DNA of 64,000 nt, taken from Sphaerosporella brunnea. Lineage: Eukaryota > Ascomycota > Pezizomycetes > Pezizales > Pyronemataceae. Of this stretch, positions 1 to 10,369 are shown in pieces. The notes beneath the pieces were generated by a model. That model did not search any database, was not told where the DNA came from, and saw only the letters and a program-made list of their open reading frames with translations. Numbering within the stretch: position 1 is the first letter of the stretch; each line of letters begins with the position of its first letter. Where the stretch lies: assembly GCA_008704415.1 (NCBI GenBank), contig VXIS01000183.1, positions 29,622 to 93,621 on the forward strand. Direction: 5' to 3'. The position numbers and the translations under genes were made by a program.

Positions 1-348
1 CTTGCCGCGATTGTTTCCTCTATAAAACCCCATACGCCCAAGGAGTTAAGAACGCCTCCCACGCAACAAGATATCTACACAACGGTCCTTTTACATTCGG
101 AGCACCCAAAGCCGCTTCGGCCCACAGCCGGGCGAGTCTGGATAAGTCCGTTGAGAGCGTATTATGCATTAAATGGAAGTATCAACATTCGTAAAGCACA
201 ATATCATCCCACGGCCCTGGCCCCCAAAAATGCCAAAAGACAAAAAAAAAATGAAAAATGAAAAAATTATCGCCAACAAATGCATTTATCCCCCGTAATC
301 ATCGGTACTAGCATACGCCGAATCTAAAATCCTCTATGCACCAAGAAT
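1..348. other. Intergenic / 3' flank
   Basis: No open frame with coding character is visible. The stretch is the 3' flank of the leftward ATPase gene. An A-rich run (about 240-265) and a TATAAAA-like string near position 20 are seen. No gene lies upstream within the window for that string to serve. Confidence 0.5.
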
Positions 349-3300
349 CTAAGCTCTATAAGCCGGCGGCCTACCCGCCCCCTGCTGCTGCTCAATAGCC
401 ATCAACCTCGCAGCCGCCGCGGAGAAGTATTCAGACACGAAAGATTCACTGTAGTGTCTTCTGTCAGTATTGATCACGTCTGAAGTGGGGGGCAAAGACT
501 TACGTAAAGTAACTATGAGCCGCTCCGTGTTGGCCGACGAGATTATGAGCTAGCTCGTGGCACATCGTAACGAACCAAAACTTGAAAGCTTCCGCCTTCA
601 TCGCCGGCGACCGATGAAGCGACTCAAAGAATGCATAGTTGCAAAATACCGAGCCACCCGAGTTGAATGCGATGGTACCTCCCTTTCCCGCCTGCTCCCC
701 CTCTAGAGATCCCATGTACACCGCCACCGAGCCACCCCCGAACACCGCCATAACATCTTTCAATAAGATGCTGAACGCCTCCACTCCCTGCATGTCCTCG
801 CGCGAAAGCATCGACGTGGCGACATGGGAGTAGACTCGTGCACCCGAGGGGGTGGTGAGGATGTATGTAAGGGTTTTGGGGGCAGCGCAATTGGTAGGGG
901 ATTCGGGCGGGGGCGGCGGCAAGGGGTTTGAAGAGCTGATGAGAGTCTGGTTGGTATGCGGGTGCAGGCCACGTATGGCTTCCTGGAGGCTTGCCGTTAC
1001 GTCCCGTGGGGTAGATGGTTGGGAACCTTCGCCAATCGGGCGAGCGCCCGACTGCGGCTTGTTAACGGTAGGCGCTTGAGGTGGCTGCGGCTTCTCATCG
1101 GAGAGCAGCTGAGAAAAGCGCGACAGACCGCGCGACAGGAAGCCGCCGCTGCCGCCCGCAGCTATGGCTGGAGGTGCAGCAATAGGGAGCGGCGGTGGAG
1201 GCGAGGAGAGGGTGAATGCGCCGGGCATCGGAGCGCGGTCCGTCGGAGACTCCGGTACTTTCGGTATCTCGTGAAGGCGGCGCGTGGTCTTCTCATCGGC
1301 TGCCTTCTTCCGTTCCAGCTCTTGCTGATGTTCCTTGAGCCGTTCATGTTGCGCCTGGGCACGTTTTTCCTGCTCTTCCTTCGTCTGCTTAAGTTGTGCC
1401 AGTTTTTGCTTCCTCTCCTCGTCCCTTCTCCTCAGAATCCTAGCCACATTGTACCCCCGCCCGATCAGCCTCTCCAGGTCTGTTGCCAACAAACTCTCCA
1501 ATAGCAGCGCACTGTGTGGCTTTGGACGCTTCAACAACACCTTCACCATCCCCTGGGCAATGAGGTAGTACTCAGGGTCCTTCGTCACCCATAAAAGGCA
1601 CCCCTCCTTCCCCACGGCCACAGCAGCAGTGCGTTGCACTACCTTACTGACGGAAATTTTGTCGACGCCCCCACGGAATGTCATGCGGTATGAAATCGAC
1701 GCAACGCCCTTGACGGAAAGGTGGCGCTCTACCCACGCCGCATCCCGAATTAAATCCTCAGGATTTCCCTCCAAAAACAATGCCACACGCTCTATCACAA
1801 GTTTTCGCAAATCCTCCTGTTCACCTGGTAGCGCTGCTCCCATGGCGGCCGTTTTTTCCACCGCTGAAGACAAGGTGTGCGACCCGAGGGCTGAGTACAG
1901 GCTTTCGAGCCTGTCGTCTTCCGGGGCGGCGAGAAGGGAATTGCGGAAGAGCCCATGCAGCGAGATATCGTCGATGAGATATACCTCTGCAGCACACCCG
2001 AGAACAAATGTGCGTTTACCCACACCACCCCCTTCGCCATCCGTCTTGTCAGAGGTGCGATAGGCAGCCAGGCAAGCACTAGATTGCAGTCGCGAGACGA
2101 GATTGCGGTCTTGTTTTAGGGTCGGCCACTCATCGGCAATGGCACGCAGCAGTCCAAGGCTACGCTCCTCGTCTTGTGCAAACGAATTAGGGTCGTCGGC
2201 CAGCCGGAAAGCGAGCTCGCGTGTGTCGGGCTCTGCACGGCATCCGCAGATCAGCAGGAAGGAGTCTGCCGATGAGCCGAAATTGACAAAAGGGAAGAGG
2301 CCCGCGTATTTATGCGTTGATGGTCCTAGGTAGCACTGCTTCGGCGTGGTGCGAGCAGGCCAGGGAGGAGGGAGGGGGATGATGAGGGCACTATTGAGGG
2401 CGCTGAGATGGCGCTGTGATATGCGCGAGGCAAAGGGGAGCATGTACGAAAACATATCCCGAGCTTCTTGAGCTGTTGTTGGGGGGGAGGCGATGAGGCG
2501 AGAGACACACTCGTCAATAGGCGGATCCGTAGCCACACCGAGTTTGGCGGCATGCGCGGCCAAATCGGCTCGCAGGACAGGAAAGTTGAGTAGCGCCGAG
2601 TCTGGGTTTGTAAAGCAATCGCAGGGGCGTACGAGGCGATCTTTGCCTCCCTTTTGGAGGGGTAGGAAGGCTTTCTGACTTGCTTTTATAGTGGTGGTGG
2701 AGTAGGAGTTTGCGGTGAACTGGTCGAGCAGGTATCGGAGCGCCATTTCTCGCAGCTGCTGGTCTTGGCCGGCGGCAAGTTGTATCAAAGTGGTTTCGGT
2801 TGGATACTTACGAAGGCCGAGCCGACGCAGAAACGCAACTTCAAGGCTCTGAGCGCGCCACTCGCCAGGCCAGTACAGGAGAGGCAGACCGAGCTTCAGT
2901 AGAGAATCCAACGGATCGTAGAGCTCGTTCACCTTGTACAGCTTGGTGGAGTCGGATGCCGTTTTACAGATAGCCACCGAGTGAAGCTTGCGGATGTCTT
3001 CGGCTGGGATATCATCACGCACGCTGGTCAGGTATTTGATCAAGTCGACGTGGCTCCATTTTTCTCCGGATCCGCCGCCACCACCACCCATCAGTCGCTC
3101 CAACACCAGGGTTAGTTCTACCGTCTTGCGCACTCCAAGCGCGATGAGTAACTTATCCTTGATGTTGCGTACCTCGTGGATTACGGGTAGGTCAGGGAAC
3201 AGTTTGACGTTCGGGAAATAGGCTTCTTTGGGCAGCTTCATGCCGTGCTTTGTCGGCATGCATGGTTTTGTGCTGAGGATGTCCACAATAGACGCCTTCT

Positions 3301-5517
3301 GGTCGGCGGGAAGCTTGTCCCAGTTCTTGGAAACAATACCGAGGACCTTGATGGCGAACGCGGGAGAGAGGGCGATGTTGTGATCAGCCGACATTCCAGA
3401 GTTTGTCGCTCGCGCCGCCACGTATGCGACCCACCGACCCACCTCGAGCTCCTTCCATCCCAGCGCATCGAAATCCATGATTGCAAGTCTCTTGGAGAGT
3501 GCGAATGGCAGACAATCCGGCGGTAACGGAATATCGGCGGCCAACCTGCCTACATGAACGTAGTACTTGATTGCGGCCAGCGACACAGGCACAGCCAGGC
3601 CGTTTTCCACCTCTTCGCCTTTGTCGTTGAGGATCGGAACCATTGCTATCGCGCCGCTCAGCAGCATCGAGGCCTGCAGATCATCGAGCTTTCCGGTCTG
3701 GATTTCTACCGAGAGCCACTTTAAGAATGCGTGAGACTGTTCACTACTCAGCGGCCTGTCCGCCAGCGAGTTTTGGATGTCAGTAAACGTAATTTCGGTG
3801 ATGAATCCTCCCTTTCGAAGCGTATCAACAAACTCCGGAGCGCCTTTGATGAGGGCCTCTGGCAGCAACGGTAGTCCTTCCAAAAATGTGACCCTGTCTG
3901 CCAGCCGTACCTTGGTGCTGGATAACACGCCGCGCGTGGACAGCAACTCAATGCTGGTGTAGTAAGTCGCACTCCAAAAGGCCTCGGCGACGTAGTTCCC
4001 CACGTTGAGCGACGGCGTCGAGTCTTCGAACGTAAATTGCCGCATGATGTGCACCGCGTGCGCGTACAGCTCTTGCAAATCCGCCGGCTTCAGCCCCGCC
4101 GTGCGCTTGCGCAACATCTCCATCTCATCTACGTATATTATGCGAGCAAGAATACCTGCTGCGCGCAGCAGCTCAGCGTTCCAGGTCTTGACGATGCGTG
4201 CGTTCAGGTCAATGTTCTCTCGCTCCACGGTGGGGATCACCGAGTGGGCGGCAAAGTGGGCTTTGATCCCCGTGGTCTGGTGTGTTGGGAAGCCGATGAA
4301 GATGCGTCCGTTTTTGGTAGGTACCACGCCCGAGAATATATCTGACTCGCTCTCGGATGCGTCCAGTTCATCTTTGGACATGGTCAGGCACGAGATGGTG
4401 GTCCGCTTCGGTGGTGGCTTCTTGGTGGCACGTTCCAGCTCGGCAGCGAACTTGGCACCGACGGACGTTGCGATCGTAGCGGTCGCTATACGCAGAAAGA
4501 TACTTGCGGTCGTATAGTCATGCAAATTGGTGGCGGTGATGTTGCTCTTCTTCTGCTGCTGCGTGGCTGCAGCTCGTCCGAAAAAAAGCCGTCCCAGGCC
4601 TCCGAAGGCACCCTCTGCCGATGGCGGTTTCTCAGGCTGGTAGTGCGTAACGTTCATATACCTCGCATCAAGCTGCACGTTCGCAGTCTCCACGGCTGTG
4701 ATCTGCGCGATCCCATCTTTCGTCTTGGGATGCACACTTGACGGGATTCCGAGGGTGGCGGGCGGCAGTTCCTTTTTGCGCAGTTCGCACAGCAGCAGGT
4801 CGTCCATCCACAACGAGATCCGTTCCAGCTTCACGAACGTCAACGAAGTGGCAAAGAATTTGCACAGACTGCGCAGATCTGGTAGATCTCCCGGCTCGCG
4901 ATGGTCGAGTAGAAAGGTGGTCCAGTCCTCGCGGGTTTGCAGCTTCGCGCGTCGCGTGAAAAGGGAGTTGCCCCGCCAGAAAAAAGCCATGGCAGCATTA
5001 CCGGAAGACACGAAGGGCTCGTCGCAATCCGCGAAAACGCTGTAGAAGCCGACACCGAAAGCTGGAGGGAATATCGTCAGCAGCTGCTGGGGGGTGAGAG
5101 GGCCGAATGTGACATACCTCCGATCTTCTCGTCGCTCGGATTTCCCTCGGCAATGCGCTTCAGACGGCTCCAGTCCTGGTCTCGGAAGGGCATTCCATCG
5201 TTTTTGACTACTAGTCTGCGAATCTTCTTCTTGACCAGTTCTTGCAATCCGGCGGCATCTACCACCTGCATCTTCGCTAGCGATTCCCCATCCTCACGAT
5301 CATCGGCGGCGGATGAGTAGTAGCGCACTTCGACAGAGGTAGCGCATGCGTCGGCGGCGTTCTGGATAAGCTCTCTGAGGGTTGTGTGTTCACTGCTGTA
5401 ACGTGCCAGGACTTTGTCGATCAGGGCGCGGGTGTTCACGGTGACAGCCTCCTCGGCGCCGTCATCGGTTGAGTGTAAAGTTTGCTTGCGTAGGGCCGAT
5501 AGCGGATTTGCCGCCAT
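349..5517 (-). CDS. Sacsin/Hsp90-type GHKL ATPase, DUF3684 family, with HELAH motif
   Basis: Three-exon model: 5517-5118, 5061-504 and 448-349, giving 1685 residues. Introns of 56 and 55 bp have clean GT-AG ends. The N-terminus has the Bergerat fold: N-box ELIQNAADA (Asn about 53), NDGMPF (about 106) and the glycine lid GAFGVGFY (about 133-140), which is split by intron 1. The middle resembles fungal DUF3684. A charged coiled coil at about 1343-1391 is followed by a Pro-rich linker. Near the end, HELAHN (about 1635) followed by further His at about 1645 and 1649 looks like an HExxH zinc-peptidase site. Without removal of the second intron the frame stops at TAA just after SYFT; splicing adds a 32-residue tail starting ESFVSEYF. 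The family is known in fungi but has no firmly assigned role. A chaperone-like ATPase with a possible peptidase activity is inference. Confidence 0.88.
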
Positions 5518-7108
5518 CGTCGTTGGGGGTTGAGCGACAGGCGGGGTGTATAGGTAGTAGAGTAAGCTAGTTGAGGTTCGTGGAGCTTCGAAGGTTCAGC
5601 AACAGAGCTCAGACGGCGGTCAGAGAAGATGAAAGAAGTAAGAAGTATATGCTGTGCGATCGGCAGCGAAAGCGGGAAGAAGGAGGGGGGAGGGGAGGGG
5701 GAGGAGGCGGGGGAGGGACAACGAACGACCAAAGCGTGAAGATGGATGTGGATGGGGGCGATCTCGAAGGTGGGCGACGCGACAAGCTCGAACGCGAGGG
5801 TTGTTCTGATTGATCTGATAAGATAATGAATGATATGCTGTTGTCAGCGCTCGCGATCGAGCAGAGTCCAAAGTACACTCGAAAGCGCAAACGGAAAACC
5901 TCACAGCTCATCATGCTACCAGTATTTTCCAGCGCGGGTTTGATTGGCAGAACCACCCGCCTGGCAATTGCGAATGCAGCGCACGAAGAATGTCGCTACT
6001 CATACGTAAACTAGAAGCACAATGTATAGCAACTGAGAATGTATAATGTGACAGCATAGATTTGATTTGTCGACCCCCCACATCGGCGGCGAACTGTGTG
6101 CGTGCTCAGTGTCCAGTGCAGCCTCCAAAACTTCTCATTAAGGTCATACATCACGCCGATGATTCCAAGCCATGCGCAACCCCCGTCTGATGGCCAAACG
6201 CCGCAGCTAACGGTTCCATCCCAAATGGCAGTGTGTACTTCCCGCTCACTGTTCCGGCTGTCATCGGTCGCACGGTGGTTGATTCGTCGCCGCGAAGCTG
6301 CCAGCGGTAGCATCGCCAGCGATTGTCGGCGTTACGGTCGTGAAATCGAACTGTAGCCAGCTGGAGCGATATCTGGACAAGGAGGTTAAAGCCTGGCTCA
6401 ACCCGAGAAGGAGAGAGATGCGAGAGCTCACTGTTCCGAAAGCAACAAGATCGGAGACGAAAACACCACTGCACGCGTCGCCCGGAAGGCAAAACATGCC
6501 AGTATCTGGGGATTCGACAACATGTTGCTGAGAATGGTGAAAACGCCAGCTCCAGGGTTTGTGGCGACGTGAAAATCCCACCAGGGCCCGGGTGGCGGAA
6601 TGCTTCTAGTCAACGATGTCAGCGCAAGTTCTGGGGAAACAACTTCTTCTTCTTATGAAGTATCTATAGATACAGGATCTGATATGAAACATGGGAGTGT
6701 AAACAATCCAACTTCGATAACTACATAGGAGCTGTTGAGTGCCAAAGAGCATCACAGATTCACAGCATTCGAATTCGAGTGACACCACGTGATGCACATG
6801 ATTCAGAAGTTCAAGGAGTATGTTTTGGCCTTCGATCACGCTGGGAAGGCGTATACAAACTTACCGAGAGCGCGGCAATTGTGCACTTACGCTATCCGCG
6901 CGGTCATCCTGACCGAGAACACTTTGTCGTGCCACAGCTGAAATGCAAAACGCTGCATTACAGAACAAAGGGCTTGTTTACGATCAGTTTCTTGCCATTT
7001 CGATTCGTCCGAGATGCCTATCTGATCACGTGGTAAAACTGAGCGCGGCCCTTCGCCACCTCATTCCCTCTGCACTGGCATCCATCCCCCTCGCGATACA
7101 TCCCCATC
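5518..7108. other. Intergenic region with G-rich tract
   Basis: This is a divergent promoter region between the leftward ATPase gene and the rightward BTB gene. A G-run cluster at about 5684-5717 lies some 170 bp upstream of the ATPase start. The remaining short frames show no family features and their codon content looks random. Confidence 0.5.
5684..5717 (+). promoter_or_regulatory. G-quadruplex-prone tract
   Basis: Five G-runs of three to six residues are separated by one to seven bases. The tract is on the plus strand, so C-rich on the coding strand of the leftward ATPase gene, in its probable promoter or 5' UTR. Folding is predicted only from the pattern. Confidence 0.4.
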
Positions 7109-8232
7109 ATGAGCTCGAACGACATGGAAACCCTTTTTGGCACTCTCAGGTTGGAAGAAATCCCGAATATAGACGAATCTCCGGAAGCAGCGCAGCCGAT
7201 TGCGGTCGACGGCGACGTCATTCTAGACGTCTCTGACGATAGCCGCTATCTCGTTTCCTCTCAAGTGCTGTGCGGCACTTCCAGCGTGTTCAGGACCATG
7301 CTAGGCAAAGACTCCAAGTTTGCAGAGGCTGCTGCTTTGCGACGCGCTCGGCTGGCAGACAGCAACGAACCTATCGTGGTACGTTTGGAAGACGACGATC
7401 CTTGGGCGATGGGAGTTGTGATGCGAGTTTTGCATTCCCGACATTACTCGATACCTTCCACGGTTAACTTGACCCAATTGGGGGCTTTGGCGGTTGTTTG
7501 CGACAAGTACGCTTTTCACGAAGGCCTACATACCGCTTCAAGTCTTTGGGTGCAGTCATTACGTTCTGATGAACTAATCAACCAACACCCCGAGCATTGG
7601 CTTTTAATTTCGTGGGTTTTCGGCCCGGAGGAGATATTCACTCGGGTGTCGAGAGCGCTGGTTTTGAGCTCGGCCGAAACAGATGGCGAGCTCACCATCT
7701 CTGGGAATATCGAACCTATTTTTCGTGAGAGTATTCCCAGTGCGGTTACTGGTAGGTTGAGGTTTTCTTGAGAGGTGGGCGTGAGGATGAAAGCTGACTC
7801 TCCTTATGTGTAGCCCAAATTCTCAACCGTCGCCACCAGTGCTTAACATTGATGAAGGCGCATGTCTCGAAGCTCCAAGATTCATACTTTACCGCAGAAG
7901 TGATAGCGCCCATGTGCCGTCGTGGTGTACGTAATCATGCACGGGGGGTCCCTTGCGACACATTGCAATTAGGGCATTTCTATCGAACGTTCCATATAGG
8001 CCAGCACCGAGAATGGCTTGCAGCACACGGTACATTGCAACAAATTGCGGACGGTTTGAGAACGGTTGGTTCTATATACTATACTGACAACGGAGGTAAC
8101 AATCACGCGGGCTGTAGTTGGGTACCGGGGTTAATTCAAGATGTCCAAAATACCATCGATTCAGTGGCTGGGCTTTCTTTTTCGGAATTTCCTTCTCGAA
8201 CGTGGGGGCCCATAAGCCATGCCACGCTGTAA
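7109..8232 (+). CDS. BTB/POZ-domain protein, paralogue 1
   Basis: Two exons, 7109-7751 and 7814-8232, around a 62-bp GT-AG intron, encode 353 residues. Residues about 30-150 look like a BTB/POZ fold: DGDVILDV, then a hydrophobic VSSQVLCGTSSVFRTML, an acidic linker, and VVCDKYAFH near residue 135. A HWLLISWVFGPEEIF segment follows. The C-terminal half carries CDTLQLGHFYR and ends near LSFSEFPSRTWG. The same architecture, the same intron position and the same motifs occur in the gene at 23306-24523, so the two are paralogues. BTB domains of this fungal type mediate protein-protein contacts. The partner here is unknown, and no DNA-binding or Kelch domain is seen. Confidence 0.82.
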
Positions 8233-9868
8233 AGCCGGCCTTGAATGCTGGAACAAGGGGCTCATGGGCACGTTTTCTGACTTTCCTACTTCCCGCAGTA
8301 GCCGGCGCATGGTTCCAATTGTTCATTTTCAGGAGCTGCATTAGGCACAAGCCGTTTCTGTGGGTTTTACATCTGTATCTTGGATCGTTGAGCTTAAACT
8401 TTGTTCGAGTCGGGGAGTGAATTAATATCGATTGCTATTTGCATATTATCCAAATGGGCCCTAAATCATCAAAGAATCTTAATCAGTGGTTCCATAGCTC
8501 ACCCCGGAAACGCCAGGCATTTGGGGCAAGCTGGGGAGACTGATAGCCTTTAGGCGCTTTTGCATTGGCGGGCTAGGCGCCGGCTGGTCAGGCCGAGCCC
8601 TCGCACGAGCCCGGAGCAAATATACCGGAATTTTAGGCTGAGGGAGTCTACAGAAGTACATCTTGATATCCGCATCCTGAACCCATCACGCGTGCGGAGC
8701 CTTGAACAATCCTGATAGAAGCCTGAATAGTGATGGGCGCAAATGCCATTCGGTTATAGATACGACCGAGTCGCTAAAAATTGCTTTATTTTGGCGTGGG
8801 TCGCAAATTTACTGCAAAGGACAAAACTTTAGACTTTTAAGCAAATCATGCCCGCCTTCAGCCAAATAACCGCTCTACAGGCTACCTCCACTGCACATAA
8901 CCCCTCTGAAGGCCATCACCACTGGCGGTTGATAGCTACAAGAACGCTGGTGCCTTCACAGCCGTCACTGTGCTGGGGACCATCAAATTGTGGTCATCTT
9001 AGCGCCCTCATCGTCTATGAGGAGACCTAAAGGAACATAGTGGTGAACGTCAAAGTCCTCTTCCGGTCCAATATACTCCTCCTTTTCAGTGACTTCCGCT
9101 TCGGATAGCGGCAACCAACGTACTGGTATTTACGTTCTTAGGGGGTAGCCGGTTACTCTTTTTACTGATCTGATTTCCTGCCCAAGGAAACACCTGTTGC
9201 GGAGTAGGGGGCGGCAGCATAATCTTTAGCTACTCTTGCTAAATACGGTACAAATGCTCATTGCTGTTCCGCCATTCGAGCGAATCCCTTACTTATGGAT
9301 TCTGGGTGCCGCTAGATACCGCTCGGGTAAAGCAGAGCGAGCAGCCGTCGCATCTTCTTCGTCCATAGGTTCGAAACCTGGGACACTAGTGTGCACAAGG
9401 GAGTTGCCTCGGAGTCCTTCTTGACTGTGGGTAGCGAAAGTACAGTCCTGCCAGTTCCGGTGGTGGAAACTACACCTTGAGTTGATAATCAACTGTGGTG
9501 GCCTTTGCTTTCTTGCTTTCTTGCAATCACAACTTCGCCAGCCCAGTCCTTTCAAGCACTCGAGCTTGAAACGTCGATCAAGTATAGTAGCAACTCAGGA
9601 AGCTTGAATCTAGGGGTCGATAAGTATGATATACTAATATTAGTTATGATATTTTATTATACATTTCAATACCTTTCTGAAAACAGTATAAAGCTAAGGC
9701 GAAAAATTGAGTTACGCCGAGACCGAATGACGGCTTATGATTAGCGCTCTATGTTTTCCGACTTTCTGCTCCGGCTGGCACTGGTCTTTAGATCGAACTC
9801 AAAGCCGTCCCACAAACTCATCTTCGAGTTCCATCAATTCCTCCTCAATTTCTAGCAACTTTTCTTCT
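8233..9868. other. Gene-free spacer
   Basis: No convincing coding frame is visible. The stretch holds a tRNA-SINE-like segment (9305-9400) and an AT-rich stretch (about 9580-9690). It probably consists of decayed repeats. Confidence 0.5.
9305..9400 (+). repeat. Possible tRNA-derived SINE head
   Basis: A B-box-like string GGTTCGAAACC (about 9369-9379) follows, about 35-50 bp downstream, a degenerate A-box/D-arm-like segment (CTCGGGTAAAGCAGAG). The spacing fits an internal RNA polymerase III promoter. No acceptor stem pairs, so it is not a functional tRNA. No second copy was found in the window. Confidence 0.3.
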
Positions 9869-10369
9869 TCAACCTGGTCCCAACTGCCTAAAGGAGCGAT
9901 TCAGAATGCGCCTATTTACAGGAAGTAGGATAGCTTGTCTGCGCTCTCTACTGCGAGGCGATCCCGCTTTTCTGTCGTGGATCGAGTTCCTAGTAGAGAA
10001 TGACAGCTCTGAGGGTACAGAGTTAGAGAGTTTGTTAGGCAGCTCTGATGCAAGGAGTGTCATTTCTTCCCAGAAATTAACAGCTTTATTTGCCAGTGCC
10101 CAGATATGGCTTTGGCGACGAAAATGGTCTTGACGGCTCCTGTATCTGGCGAGCTGGCTCCGTGCTGACATTGGGTTTGCGCAGTGCTCCCTGATGAAAA
10201 GGCACATCTTGTTCGCATCTTCCAAGGTATAGGGCTCTTCGTGCACAACAGTGACAGGGTCTAGACAGCGAGCAACGATGTGAATGTCGTCCAGCTGCTT
10301 AACCATTCGTTGTTTGAAAAGAGGAAATAGCTTAGCAGTAGCATCCGGGTGCATAAGAAAGGTTTGCAA
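9869..10369 (-). pseudogene. hAT transposase C-terminal relic
   Basis: The leftward frame of about 166 residues contains a hAT C-terminal dimerisation signature: NSVPSELSFSTRNSIHD, then SRERRQAILLPVNRRIL. Upstream in the same frame, an ALANKAVNFWEEM-type stretch fits the region before the dimerisation domain. The active-site regions and the N-terminal BED finger are absent, so this is a truncated copy. No terminal inverted repeats were recognised nearby. Confidence 0.65.

Noticed and set aside
9305..9400. Functional tRNA gene
   Set aside because: The T-arm-like string is present, but the acceptor ends do not pair and no anticodon arm can be drawn.
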